Positions 17,147 through 25,984 of a stretch of DNA of 44,628 nt are shown in pieces (position 1 is the first letter of the stretch; every line of letters begins with the position of its first letter). The stretch covers positions 1 to 44,628 of the forward strand of contig NZ_JAERQD010000047.1 of the NCBI RefSeq assembly GCF_016735695.1, written 5' to 3'. The stretch comes from Microvirga zambiensis WSM3693. Lineage in GTDB: Bacteria; Pseudomonadota; Alphaproteobacteria; Rhizobiales; Beijerinckiaceae. The position numbers and the translations under genes were made by a program. Under the pieces are notes generated by a model that had not been told where the DNA came from, searched no databases, and saw only the letters and a list, made by a program, of their open reading frames with translations.

Positions 17147-18004
17147 TCAAACCCAGAACGCTATGCGCCGGCGCCAATGAGCATAGACTGGCAAGGTGAT
17201 CCCCCAACCGACAACCGTAATTCCAAAAGCCACAGCCCAGATCAAAAGGCCTGGCGGCTGCCCCAGAAGCGGAGCGCGCAAGAGTTCTATGAAGTAGTAA
17301 AATGGGTTGAAGTAAACGAAGACTGCGCGGATGCCGCTGGCACTGTCGGGAAACCAAAGGATGGGCGTCACGAAGAAAGCAAGGCGCATGGCATTCGGAA
17401 TCAGCTGCCCTAAATCTCGATAACGTACATTGATGAGGCCCAATAGCAGGGCCACCCAAATCCCGTTCAGCAATATCATCGCTAGTGCGGGCAGAACCAG
17501 GACGATGCTCGGAAACGGCCACACTTGGTAAAGAGCAAGAACCGCAAAATAGACAATGGCGTTAAAGCCGAGGATGATCAAATTTTTCCAGAGAAGTTTA
17601 TAGACATACACTGTCCCGGGAACGGCGATCTCTCGGATGGCGGAGGCGTTACTCACGAAGGCGTCTTTCCCCTCGGTCACTAGCGCATTTAGAAAGATCC
17701 AGATCATATAACCGGTGACGAGATGGGGAATATAATCCGACATCGGATGCCCCATAATCCCGCCGTAGAGACTGCCAATACAAGTCGCAACAAACGCCAA
17801 GCTGAGTGTGTTCCAGAACGGGCCAATGTGTGATTGCCGATGACGTGTCTGCACGTCTCGCCAGCCAAGCGTCATCCACAGTTCGCGCCAGCGCCATCCA
17901 TCACGAACCTCACGTAATACGTCTAACACTTTCGAACCGTCGGTTCTCAACTTTGTTTCCTTGATTTTGATAGCAGCGCTTGAGCCATCATCCCGAAGCA
18001 CCAA
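17147..18004 (-). CDS. wzm: Polysaccharide ABC exporter permease, Wzm/KpsM-like
   Basis: A 285-residue ABC-2 type permease. An amphipathic N-terminal segment with WRDVQTRHRQSHIGPFWNTLS (the interface helix of Wzm-type exporters) is followed by six hydrophobic helices, and NPFYYFIELLRAPLLG lies before the last helices. It exports lipid-linked polysaccharide across the inner membrane with Wzt. The frame opens at TTG (18004) with a GTG directly after it, and no good ribosome site was seen, so the true start is uncertain. It lies between the nucleotide-sugar dehydrogenase gene and wzt. Confidence 0.9.
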   Translation of the reverse strand: MVLRDDGSSAAIKIKETKLRTDGSKVLDVLREVRDGWRWRELWMTLGWRDVQTRHRQSHIGPFWNTLSLAFVATCIGSLYGGIMGHPMSDYIPHLVTGYMIWIFLNALVTEGKDAFVSNASAIREIAVPGTVYVYKLLWKNLIILGFNAIVYFAVLALYQVWPFPSIVLVLPALAMILLNGIWVALLLGLINVRYRDLGQLIPNAMRLAFFVTPILWFPDSASGIRAVFVYFNPFYYFIELLRAPLLGQPPGLLIWAVAFGITVVGWGITLPVYAHWRRRIAFWV

Positions 18005-18078
18005 ACGCTTTTATCTTGAACCGAAGCCCAGCGATAAGGCAGTGATCATAATCTCAGAACTTTGGTCGTACAGGCAGA

Positions 18079-19386
18079 TTACGCCTTCACCACGTTGCTG
18101 CGCGCCCCGAGATACCGTCCGCGCGTATCGACAATGAGCTTCGCGTACTTCTCGATAGTCTCGTAGTCGAACTTGTCGTGATCGGTCGCCAGCAGCACGA
18201 GATCGTAGCTGGCCAGCACCTCTGGCGTCAGTTCGACGCTTTTGAGATCGAATGAATAACGCCGCATCTTCGGGAAACTCGGAACATGTGGGTCGCTGAA
18301 GGCGATCTGTGCCCCCTTCGCCTGCAGCAGTGTCATGAGCTCGACCGACGGCGATTCCCGCATGTCGTCGACATTCTTCTTGTAGGCAATGCCAAGGACA
18401 AGGATCTTGCTGCCGCGGATCGGCTTCTCACGCTCGTTCAAGGCATCGGCGATCTTCTCGACCACCCATTCGGGCATTGTGCTGTTGATCTCACCAGCGA
18501 GCTCGATGAAGCGCGTGTGCAGACCATATTCACGCGCCTTCCAGGTCAGATAGAACGGATCGATCGGGATGCAGTGCCCGCCGAGGCCCGGGCCCGGATA
18601 ATAAGGCACGAAGCCGAAGGGCTTGGTCGCGGCGGCCCGAATGACCTCGTGAATGTCGATCCCCATCCGGTCGGCAATGATCTTCATCTCGTTGACGAGG
18701 CCGATATTGACCGCCCGGTGAATGTTCTCGAGCAGCTTCGTCAGCTCGGCTGCCTGGGTCGAGCTCACCGGCACAACGGTGTTGATCACCTGGCCATACA
18801 GGGCGAGGCCGACCTCGAGGCATGACGGCGTGCTGCCGCCGCAGACCTTGGGAATGGTGTGCGTGCTGAACTTGGCATTGCCTGGATCCTCGCGCTCGGG
18901 CGAGAACACGAGAAATGCATCCTCACCGATGGTAAATCCGGCCTTCTCGAGCCGTGGGCGCAATTCTTCCTCCGTCGTCCCGGGGTAAGTCGTGCTCTCC
19001 AGGGACATGACCTGGCCGCTTTTCAGGTGGGGAAGAAGGGCGTCGACCGTGTTCAGCACGAAGCTGAGATCCGGCTCCCGGTATTTGTTCAGGGGGGTCG
19101 GCACACAGAGGATCAAGGCATCCACATCGCGGGCACGGGAGAGATCCGAGGTCGGCTCGAAGCCATTCCTGATCGCTTTCGCGATCCCGTCCGAGCCGAT
19201 ATGTTCGATATAAGTCTGCCCCCGCTTCAGGACGTCGACCTTGCTCTGATCGATATCGAAGCCGACGACCCGGTATCCGACTTCAGAGTAGCGGAGCGAA
19301 AGCGGCAGACCGACATAGCCAAGCCCAACGATGCCGATCACAGCGGTCTTATCGTTCAACTTTTTTAGCAGCGTATCTTTGTGCAT
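18079..19386 (-). CDS. Nucleotide-sugar 6-dehydrogenase (WbpA/UDP-GlcNAc dehydrogenase type)
   Basis: A 435-residue UDP-glucose/GDP-mannose dehydrogenase family member. The NAD site is GIVGLGYVGLPLS. The central region has LLENIHRAVNIGLVNEM and the catalytic Cys in PGPGLGGHCIPIDPFYL. The C-terminal domain has GIAYKKNVDDMRESP. The GGHCIPIDPFYL wording and overall length fit WbpA/WecC-like enzymes, which oxidise UDP-N-acetylhexosamines to uronic acids, better than UDP-glucose dehydrogenase. It is the first gene of the leftward group with wzm-wzt and probably supplies an acidic sugar for the exported polymer. The exact substrate is unproven. Confidence 0.88.
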   Translation of the reverse strand: MHKDTLLKKLNDKTAVIGIVGLGYVGLPLSLRYSEVGYRVVGFDIDQSKVDVLKRGQTYIEHIGSDGIAKAIRNGFEPTSDLSRARDVDALILCVPTPLNKYREPDLSFVLNTVDALLPHLKSGQVMSLESTTYPGTTEEELRPRLEKAGFTIGEDAFLVFSPEREDPGNAKFSTHTIPKVCGGSTPSCLEVGLALYGQVINTVVPVSSTQAAELTKLLENIHRAVNIGLVNEMKIIADRMGIDIHEVIRAAATKPFGFVPYYPGPGLGGHCIPIDPFYLTWKAREYGLHTRFIELAGEINSTMPEWVVEKIADALNEREKPIRGSKILVLGIAYKKNVDDMRESPSVELMTLLQAKGAQIAFSDPHVPSFPKMRRYSFDLKSVELTPEVLASYDLVLLATDHDKFDYETIEKYAKLIVDTRGRYLGARSNVVKA

Positions 19387-19836
19387 CGGGACAACTCGGC
19401 TTCAGGCTCGTGGGACGGCGCGCCCCTTCTATAAGGGCATTGATCGAGACCGCATACCTCGGGAAAGCGCCATAGTGCCGCGCCTGCCATAGGGAGAGGC
19501 ATCCGGTCGGCAAGCCTGACCGGTACGCGTCGGAGGCCGCTATACCGCTTTGGCCCCTCGCCAGCAACCCTGGCCACTCGCACCGGCTCAAAGGATGTGC
19601 AGCGTCGCGAGTACGATCACTTGGCTCGTCGAATAGGTTAAACTTCTGAATTGATTCTAAAGTTTTAAATATGTAATGTTGTTACAAAGCGCTCGTCATT
19701 GCACCACGCAGAAGGCAACTCGAGCGCCTGCAAAGCCTAGTTTCCGATTGTTGGACCGTTCTCTCACGGTGGAGCCCCGAGCTTGCTCGGCCCTGGAGAT
19801 CACCTTACTAGGGCGCACCTGATCCTGGGGAACATC
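19387..19836. other. Divergent intergenic region with A+T-rich core
   Basis: About 450 bases between the leftward dehydrogenase gene and the rightward GT2 gene, with no convincing gene. A strongly A+T-rich core lies at 19635-19685. On the plus strand TTGATT (19651-19656) and TAATGT (19674-19679) are 17 bases apart and make a weak promoter candidate for the GT2 gene. The leftward promoter was not located. Confidence 0.35.
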
Positions 19837-20730
19837 ATGCGCATCGTGGCCGTCGCGGTTACTTACAATCCGGACATTGACGTTCTGGCCCAGACCCTGC
19901 AATCGGTCACCTCCCAAGTTCAGCACCTCGTTGTAGTTGATAATGGTTCCGGGAATATCGAGGACATCCGGAGCACGGCCGCAGAGCTTTCGGCCCACCT
20001 TGTTGATAACCCTAACAATATCGGGATTGCGGCCGCCCAGAATCAGGGTGTTGCCTATGCTCGCGCCGAAGGTTTCTCACATGTGCTGCTGCTCGATCAG
20101 GACACCTTCCTCGCCCCAGAGGTCGTGGCTGACTTAGCCCAAAACCTGCTCGCCCTCGAACGCGACCACGGCCCAGTCGCCGCAATTGGGCCGGCCTATT
20201 ATGAACTCAACAGCCGGCGGCAAACGAGGGGCTACGTCGCCAACGGACTCTGGCTATCCCGGCTATCCCTCGCAGATGCGAAACGCCCGGTCGCCAGCGA
20301 CTTCATCATCGCATCGGGCTCCCTGATCCCACTGACCGTCCTCGACCAAGTCGGCGGGTTCAAAGAGGAACTCTTCATTGACCTCGTGGACGTCGAATGG
20401 TGCTTCCGGGCCCGCAAGGCAGGATACAAAAGCTTTCTCTCGCCGACGGCCACCGTCGATCACCGCCTAGGCAACGACACCGTTCAGATCGGCACGAAGC
20501 GTGTCGCGGTCCATGTACCGATCCGGAACTATTACTGGGTGCGAAACGCGCTCTGGCTCGCCCGCCAGCCCCATACGCCGCTCGCCTGGCGCCTCTATTT
20601 CGTCAGCCGAAGCCTTGGATTTCTGGCAACCTACACGACACTCGTCGACGAGCGGGCGCGCAGGCTGCAGCTCATGGCTCGCGGAATTTGGGACGGCATC
20701 GGCGGGCGGCTCGGCCCCCTCCGGCAGTGA
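19837..20730 (+). CDS. GT2 glycosyltransferase, rhamnosyltransferase-like
   Basis: A 297-residue cytoplasmic GT2 enzyme. VAVAVTYNPD and VVDNGS form the nucleotide site, LLLDQDT is the metal-binding DXD-type motif, and FIDLVDVEWCFRARKAGY is the acceptor/catalytic segment. This combination (NPN-NIGIAAAQNQG, DQDT, DVEW) matches the rhamnosyltransferase subgroup of GT2. The ATG at 19837 is chosen over an upstream in-frame start because GGGGA lies six to eight bases before it. It is the only plus-strand gene of the polysaccharide island and ends one base before the stop of the convergent phosphomannomutase gene. With rmlBCA nearby it may use dTDP-rhamnose. Confidence 0.85.
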   Translation: MRIVAVAVTYNPDIDVLAQTLQSVTSQVQHLVVVDNGSGNIEDIRSTAAELSAHLVDNPNNIGIAAAQNQGVAYARAEGFSHVLLLDQDTFLAPEVVADLAQNLLALERDHGPVAAIGPAYYELNSRRQTRGYVANGLWLSRLSLADAKRPVASDFIIASGSLIPLTVLDQVGGFKEELFIDLVDVEWCFRARKAGYKSFLSPTATVDHRLGNDTVQIGTKRVAVHVPIRNYYWVRNALWLARQPHTPLAWRLYFVSRSLGFLATYTTLVDERARRLQLMARGIWDGIGGRLGPLRQ

Positions 20731-20731
20731 T

Positions 20732-22183
20732 TCACCCCACATGCCTCTGCGCGGTGGCAAGGCCCCATTCCAGCAGGGCTTCAGCCCGCTCAGGGGTATC
20801 CGCTTCAACGTAAACACGGAGTTCGGGGGCGTTGCCGGATGCCCGGAAATGAACGATCTCGCGATTATTCGCCGTCAGGCGCAGACCGTCGCGCCGATCA
20901 AGCTCGGCACAGCCGCCCAAGGGGGCGAGCGTTTCGTCAAGGAAACCCCTATCCTCTTGCAGTCGATTGAGGAATGAGGCGCTCCTCTCGCTGGCCACAT
21001 CCTTCAACCGGTTGCTCGCGGCAGCCTTGAACGCATAGGTAGCCGCAACGTCGGCAAGTGGTCTTGCCTCCCCTACAACTTGCCCGAGCACGCAGAGGAT
21101 CGGCAGCATCGCGTCACGGGTTGGGAGCACCTTCAGACTGCGCCCATTCCGGACGATGTCCGAACCGAGCAGAACCCCGCCGTTGGCCTCGAATCCGACG
21201 ATGGCCTCGGCGCCCGAGCGGGCCGCTTCCTTCATTCCCTCGATGACGTAAGGGGATCCGACCCGGGTGCGAATGACTGTGGGGAATGCGCCTGAGGCTT
21301 CCAGGGCCGAGTTGGAGGTCACTGGGGTGACGATAACGTCCGCCCTCAACAATTTGGCCGTGATTGCCCCCACCAGATCGCCACGCAGGAAGGTTCCGTT
21401 TCCGTCAGAGATCAGAGGCCGGTCCGCATCGCCATCCGTCGACACGATGGCGTCAAGCGCCTGCACGCCGGCCCAGCGCCGCGCCAGAGCCTCGTCCTCC
21501 TCCCGCAATGCTTCCGTGTCGACAGGGATGAATTGCGTGGCGCGCCCGAGCGGCACAGCCCGGGCTCCAAGGGTTTCGATCATCTCGACCATGATGTCAC
21601 GGGCCACTGAGGAGTGCTGATACACCCCGATCGTTAGGCCCTTCAGCGCTCCGGTCCCGAAGAAATCTCGGTAGCGAGCCAAGTAAGCCGCAATGAGGTC
21701 AGTGTCCGGTGCTTCGGCCTGGAAGCTATGGGCAGCCTCCGGTATCGAGGCAATCGCCAGCCTGGCATGCCAGGCCAGAATGGCAGCCTCGTCTTTCTTG
21801 TCGATCTCGCCCTGAGCCCGATAGAATTTCAGCCCATTGCGATCCTCCGGAATATGGCTTCCGGTGACCATGATGGCAGGGAGGCCAAAGCGGATGCCGT
21901 GATAGGCAAGCGCCGGCGTCGGCAGGGCACCGCAATCGAGAGGCCGAAGTCCGGACGCGTGAAGGGCGGCACAGCAAAGTCGGGAGATGTCCGGGCTGCT
22001 GGCGCGCAGGTCCTGTCCCACGAGGACGACATGGCCGGCCGCAGCCGCCGCGCCATCGGCTTTCAGCATCTCCGCGAACGCGCATGTATATGCGAAAGCC
22101 GGAACGCCATCCAACTCCGTTACGAGCCCACGCAAGCCGCTTGTGCCGAACTTGAGGGACGACTGGACCACGTCCGGAATCAT
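20732..22183 (-). CDS. Phosphomannomutase / phosphoglucomutase
   Basis: About 483 residues of the alpha-D-phosphohexomutase family: FGTSGLRG at the N-terminus, the phosphoserine loop VTGSHIPEDRNGLKF, the metal site STDGDADRP, the sugar-specificity loop GFEANGG, and the phosphate-binding RASGNAPELR near the C-terminus. GEMSN-type wording is replaced by FEANGG, as in CpsG/ManB-like enzymes. It interconverts hexose-6- and hexose-1-phosphates, feeding nucleotide-sugar synthesis (GDP-mannose, or the glucose-1-phosphate used by RfbF and RmlA). ATG 22183 has GAGG six bases upstream; GTG 22201 and ATG 22189 are alternatives. Confidence 0.9.
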   Translation of the reverse strand: MIPDVVQSSLKFGTSGLRGLVTELDGVPAFAYTCAFAEMLKADGAAAAAGHVVLVGQDLRASSPDISRLCCAALHASGLRPLDCGALPTPALAYHGIRFGLPAIMVTGSHIPEDRNGLKFYRAQGEIDKKDEAAILAWHARLAIASIPEAAHSFQAEAPDTDLIAAYLARYRDFFGTGALKGLTIGVYQHSSVARDIMVEMIETLGARAVPLGRATQFIPVDTEALREEDEALARRWAGVQALDAIVSTDGDADRPLISDGNGTFLRGDLVGAITAKLLRADVIVTPVTSNSALEASGAFPTVIRTRVGSPYVIEGMKEAARSGAEAIVGFEANGGVLLGSDIVRNGRSLKVLPTRDAMLPILCVLGQVVGEARPLADVAATYAFKAAASNRLKDVASERSASFLNRLQEDRGFLDETLAPLGGCAELDRRDGLRLTANNREIVHFRASGNAPELRVYVEADTPERAEALLEWGLATAQRHVG

Positions 22184-22392
22184 ATCCATCCTCGTTTGCA
22201 CTCTCGTCCTGAAGCCGGAGAGATCGATGGCCTGCTTGCCGCATCGCCAAGGGAATGGCGATCAGGGCTATTTTCGCGACTTGGCGATCAAGATCAATGC
22301 ATCCACTTGGGGAGTCCCGTCATCCTCATGGGTGGCGCTTCCGAAGGATTGCCTTCAGGACGAGCCGTTCGACGCACCTTGCCTTATGCCGT

Positions 22393-23391
22393 TCAAACCC
22401 GTTCCCACGCCTCCGAGCCCTCCGATCTGCGCAGCGCATCCAGGATGCGCATGTTCATGACCGCATCCTCCAGTCCATAGGCCAGAGGCTCGATGCCACG
22501 GACCGCGCGGCTGAAGGCTTCTCCCTGCAACCGGTATTGGTCCACCACGGGAAACTCGATGGCACGGGCGGAGCGGTTGGCATGGGCAGTTCCCTCGTCG
22601 ACGAAGATCCGCGTGGGAATATCCGGCGGGGCGTTGAAGGGGATCTCGATTTCGATCCTTCCCTTCGTTCCGAGGATCTGGACCCGCTGGTAGGGCACCG
22701 ACTGGGTCGAGACCGTGAAGGTCATCTGCCGCCCGCCCCCGAAATCCATCAGCGCGCTGGTGGTGCGGTCGACGCCGAAGGCGGGATCGCGGTCCATCAG
22801 CGTGACCGCCCGAACGGGGTCCACATCGAAGAAATAGCGACCGGCGACGACCGCGTAGCAGCCGATGTCGAGGAGCCCTCCCCCGCCGATGTCGGCCTTG
22901 TTGCGGATATTCGTGGGATCGCTGTTGAAATAGGCGAAGAGAACCTGGATCGCGCGCAGCTCCCCGATCTCGCCGCTCTGGATGATCTCGCGGGCCCGGT
23001 GCCATTGCGGGTGATGGCGGACCATGAAGGCCTCCGCGATCAGGACCTGCTTCGAGGCCTTTCGGAGCTCTTCGGCCTCGTCCGCCGTGATGGCGATCGG
23101 CTTCTCGCACAAAACGTGCTTGCCAGCCGCCGCGGCGGCCAGGGTCATCGGCACATGCAGATGATTGGGCAGCGGATTGTAGATCGCCTCGATCTCGGGA
23201 TCGGCGAAAAGGGCCTCATAGGAGCCATGGGCTCCGGGAATGCCGAGCTCCGCCGCCATGGCCCTGGCCGCCCCCTCCTCCCGCGAGGCGACGGCAACCA
23301 CATCGCAGAGCGGGCTTTTCATCATGCCCGGAACGACTTTCGTTCGACCGATCCGGGCCGTGCTCAGGATGCCCCAGCGGACGGGTTGCAT
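22393..23391 (-). CDS. Gfo/Idh/MocA-family oxidoreductase
   Basis: A 332-residue NAD(P)-dependent dehydrogenase. The Rossmann start is VRWGILSTARIGRTKVVPGM, then NPLPNHLH, the signature CEKPIAITADEA, and the catalytic-domain segment GGGGLLDIGCY. The STARIG start and the CEKP/GGGLLDIGCY set resemble NADP-dependent xylose or glucose dehydrogenases of this family. The ATG at 23391 follows a strong GGGGAGGAGGAG site; the frame runs upstream into the lacI end. It is co-directional with lacI (41 bp gap) and probably oxidises the sugar taken up by the divergent transporter. Substrate unknown. Confidence 0.88.
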   Translation of the reverse strand: MQPVRWGILSTARIGRTKVVPGMMKSPLCDVVAVASREEGAARAMAAELGIPGAHGSYEALFADPEIEAIYNPLPNHLHVPMTLAAAAAGKHVLCEKPIAITADEAEELRKASKQVLIAEAFMVRHHPQWHRAREIIQSGEIGELRAIQVLFAYFNSDPTNIRNKADIGGGGLLDIGCYAVVAGRYFFDVDPVRAVTLMDRDPAFGVDRTTSALMDFGGGRQMTFTVSTQSVPYQRVQILGTKGRIEIEIPFNAPPDIPTRIFVDEGTAHANRSARAIEFPVVDQYRLQGEAFSRAVRGIEPLAYGLEDAVMNMRILDALRRSEGSEAWERV

Positions 23392-23432
23392 GGCGTTCTC
23401 CTCCTCCCCGCTCATTGCGGAGCATTTCGGCT

Positions 23433-24503
23433 TCAGAATACCGAGCGGCGCAGCGATTTGTAATCCTTGTGCAGAACCGGCCCGGTCGTCTCGCGCTCCA
23501 GGAGCGTCAGGGGCAGGCGGATGTTCCAATCCTCGGATTTCATCTCGCCCCGGATGAGCTTCAGGAGCACATCGGCCCCGACCCGCCCGAGTTCATGCAG
23601 GGGCTGGCGAAACGTCGTGAGTGTCGGCTCGGAATAATCCGAAAACTCGACCCCGTCGAAGCCGATCACCGACACGTCCTGCGGCACGCGGATGCGCTCG
23701 GCCCGCACGCGTTTGATGAAGCCGATCGCGCTCTCGTCACAGGCGGCGAAGATGCCGGTCGGACGGTCCTCCATCCGCACAAAGGCTTCGGCGGCGGCAA
23801 CGCCGGTCGAGAAGACGAAAGGCCCTTCCCAGCGCACGAAATCGTTCCGGCTGAGGCCGATGGCCGCAATCCCCTCCTTGAAGCCGCCGAACCGCTCGCT
23901 CTCGATGATCGAGCTCAGCGTGCCCGAGATATAGCCGAACCTGCGGTGGCCGAGGGCGGCGAGATATTCCACGGCCCTGCGGGTGGCCTCCCGGTCCTGG
24001 ACGACCACATTCGGGATGGCCGGGTCCTGAATGGCGGCGCACATGCCGACGATCGGGAGGCCTGATTCGCGCATGCTGCGGGCGCCGTGCTCGGGGATGT
24101 AGCCGGTCAGCAGGAGAACGCCGTCCACCTGCCGGGACAGGACGAGGTCGACGTAGCGGGCCTCGCGCTCGCGCCGGTTGTCGAGATTGCCGATGATGAT
24201 GCCGTATCCCGACTTCGTCAGCTCGTCGTCGACGCCGCGGAGGATCTCGGCAAAGACCGGGTTCGTCAGCCTCGGCGCCACCACCAGCACATTCATGGTG
24301 CGGCGGGTGCGCAGCTTCTGCGCCGTGCTGTTGGGAGTGTAGCCGCTGCGGCGCACAGCCTCCATCACGGCATCGTGCGTTTTTTTCCGAACCTTGTCGG
24401 GATCCGAGAGGACACGGCTGACAGTTGCCGTGGATACGCCTGCAAGTCGTGCAACGTCGGCAATGCGTATGTCCTTGACCGCCCTCCAGCTATTCCGACT
24501 CAT
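23433..24503 (-). CDS. LacI-family transcriptional repressor of the sugar operon
   Basis: A 356-residue LacI/GalR regulator. The N-terminal helix-turn-helix reads IRIADVARLAGVSTATVSRVL, followed by the hinge (YTPNSTAQKLRTRRT) and a periplasmic-binding-protein-like effector domain with VLVVAPRLTNPVFAEIL and DVSVIGFDG. It is divergent from the transporter operon. The shared 160-bp region contains the perfect palindrome at 24618-24631 with the central CG usual for LacI operators. It should therefore repress the transporter, with a sugar or derivative as inducer. Start at 24503 has AGGGG upstream. Confidence 0.93.
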   Translation of the reverse strand: MSRNSWRAVKDIRIADVARLAGVSTATVSRVLSDPDKVRKKTHDAVMEAVRRSGYTPNSTAQKLRTRRTMNVLVVAPRLTNPVFAEILRGVDDELTKSGYGIIIGNLDNRREREARYVDLVLSRQVDGVLLLTGYIPEHGARSMRESGLPIVGMCAAIQDPAIPNVVVQDREATRRAVEYLAALGHRRFGYISGTLSSIIESERFGGFKEGIAAIGLSRNDFVRWEGPFVFSTGVAAAEAFVRMEDRPTGIFAACDESAIGFIKRVRAERIRVPQDVSVIGFDGVEFSDYSEPTLTTFRQPLHELGRVGADVLLKLIRGEMKSEDWNIRLPLTLLERETTGPVLHKDYKSLRRSVF

Positions 24504-24617
24504 GCAGGTTACCCCTAGGACCTCGGCAAGATACGTTACCCTCTTTCAGGGGGCGACAACTTACCTCAACTTCCTTCTTGACTAATCTAAAAAGCACATA
24601 CAACCTATAACTCAAGA

Positions 24618-24631
24618 TGTAATCGATTACA
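24618..24631. promoter_or_regulatory. Probable LacI-family operator
   Basis: TGTAATCGATTACA is a perfect 14-bp palindrome with a central CG, the normal form of LacI-family operators. It lies 31 bases before the ATG of the binding-protein gene and 115 bases from the divergent lacI start. A -35-like TTGACT is at 24578-24583, so a bound repressor would block transcription start or escape. No second copy was seen in the region. Confidence 0.7.
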
Positions 24632-24662
24632 AAAATCGATAAAGCGCTTCTGGGAGGAAGCT

Positions 24663-25901
24663 ATGAGCATGAAAACACGCGTTTCCGCGTATACTCTTTC
24701 TGTTGCCCTCGTCTGCAGCACCGGAGCCTTTGCGCAACAAAAGGCCGAGGTTCTCCATTGGTGGACCTCCGCCGGCGAATCGGCCTCGGTGAAGGTCTTC
24801 GCCGACCAGTTCACCAAGGCCGGCGGCACCTGGGTCGACAACGCCATCGCGGGCGGCGTCAATGCGCGCACCGCCGGCATCAACCGGATGGTGGGCGGCA
24901 ATCCCCCGACCATGATGCAGTTCAACACCGGCAAGCAGTTCGACGAGCTGGTCAGCAACGATCTGGTGCGCGACGTCGACGCCCAGGCAAAAGCCGGCAA
25001 GTGGCGCGAGATCATGCCCAAGCCGATCGTCGAGGCTGCCGTCCGCAACGGCAAGTTCTATGCGGTTCCCGTCAATATCCACGGCCAGAACTGGATGTTC
25101 TACAACACGAAGATCTTTGCCGATGCAGGTCTTCAGCCTCCGAAGACTTTTCCTGAGCTGATCGAGACCGGAGAAAAGCTCAAGGCCAAGGGCGTGATCC
25201 CGATCGCACTTGGCGGACAGCCGACCTGGGAGCACAACCTGTTCCGCGCCGTGCTCGTCGGCAATGGCGGCGCCGAGATGTTCCGTCAGTTCTACGGCGT
25301 CCGTAAGCCGGACGTGCTGAAGGATCCGAAGTTCAGGCAGACCGTCGAGCTCTTCGGCAAGATGCGCGGCCTCGTCGATCCGGCGAGCCCCGGCCGCAAC
25401 TGGAACGACGCGACGGCGCTCGTGATCACCAACAAGGCGGCGATGCACTTCAACGGCGACTGGGCCAAGGGCGAGTTCACCGCGGCCGGCCAGACGCCAG
25501 GCAAGGAATACGGCTGCACCCTTGTGGGCGACACCCCCAAGGAAGTGATCGGCGGCGACGTCTTCGTCTTCCCGGCGACCAAGGACAAGGCGGCGCTCGA
25601 GACCCAGGACAAGCTGATCCAGGTTCTTCTCGACCCGGCCACCCAGCTTGCCTTCAACATCAAGAAGGGCTCGATCCCGGTCCGACTGGATGTGGACGTG
25701 TCCTCGATGGACGTTTGCGCCCAGAGGTCGAGCGCGGTGCTGAAGGATCCGGCCAACCAGGTCGAGGCTATGGAGCTGCTGAGCCCGCCGAACTACTCGG
25801 GCGCCATCCAGGATGCCGTCACGCAGTACTGGAACACCCCGAGCATGACGGTCGATACCTTCATCGAGAAGGTGAGCAACGCCATGCGGGACGCGACCTG
25901 A
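24663..25901 (+). CDS. Sugar ABC transporter substrate-binding protein (CUT1 family)
   Basis: A 412-residue periplasmic protein. Residues 1-24 form a Sec signal peptide (cut after AFA in TGAFAQQK). The mature start AEVLHWWTSAGESASVKVF and the VPVNIHGQNWMFYN segment match the glucose/mannose-type group of extracellular solute-binding family 1 proteins (GtsA-like). Two Cys (YGCTL, MDVCAQ) could form a disulfide. A strong GGGAGGAAG precedes the ATG. It is the first gene of the operon and is followed by a hairpin, which often keeps binding-protein mRNA more abundant. The sugar cannot be named; glucose-like monosaccharides or glycosides are most likely. Confidence 0.92.
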   Translation: MSMKTRVSAYTLSVALVCSTGAFAQQKAEVLHWWTSAGESASVKVFADQFTKAGGTWVDNAIAGGVNARTAGINRMVGGNPPTMMQFNTGKQFDELVSNDLVRDVDAQAKAGKWREIMPKPIVEAAVRNGKFYAVPVNIHGQNWMFYNTKIFADAGLQPPKTFPELIETGEKLKAKGVIPIALGGQPTWEHNLFRAVLVGNGGAEMFRQFYGVRKPDVLKDPKFRQTVELFGKMRGLVDPASPGRNWNDATALVITNKAAMHFNGDWAKGEFTAAGQTPGKEYGCTLVGDTPKEVIGGDVFVFPATKDKAALETQDKLIQVLLDPATQLAFNIKKGSIPVRLDVDVSSMDVCAQRSSAVLKDPANQVEAMELLSPPNYSGAIQDAVTQYWNTPSMTVDTFIEKVSNAMRDAT

Positions 25902-25909
25902 GGACTGCC

Positions 25910-25941
25910 TGCCTCGCCCCGTATCATACCGGGGCGAGGCA
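25910..25941 (+). terminator. Intercistronic hairpin after the binding-protein gene
   Basis: A perfect 12-bp stem (TGCCTCGCCCCG with CGGGGCGAGGCA) around an 8-base loop lies nine bases after the stop codon. No T-run follows, so it is more likely an mRNA-stabilising or partial-termination structure than a full terminator. It would give more binding protein than permease from one transcript. Confidence 0.7.
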
Positions 25942-25984
25942 CCCCATCGCTGGATCTTAATGCACTCTCAACGGAGCCTGTCCG

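Noticed and set aside
17934..17946. Palindrome GAACCG-T-CGGTTC
   Set aside because: It lies within the wzm coding region and has no partner; probably chance.
19639..19660. Possible CtrA-like box in the A+T-rich core
   Set aside because: Only one TTAA half is present with the right spacing; the match is not convincing.
22255..23463. Long plus-strand open frame (402 codons) antisense to the Gfo/Idh gene
   Set aside because: Composition is that of a GC-rich codon shadow, with no motifs; the minus strand encodes a clear oxidoreductase.
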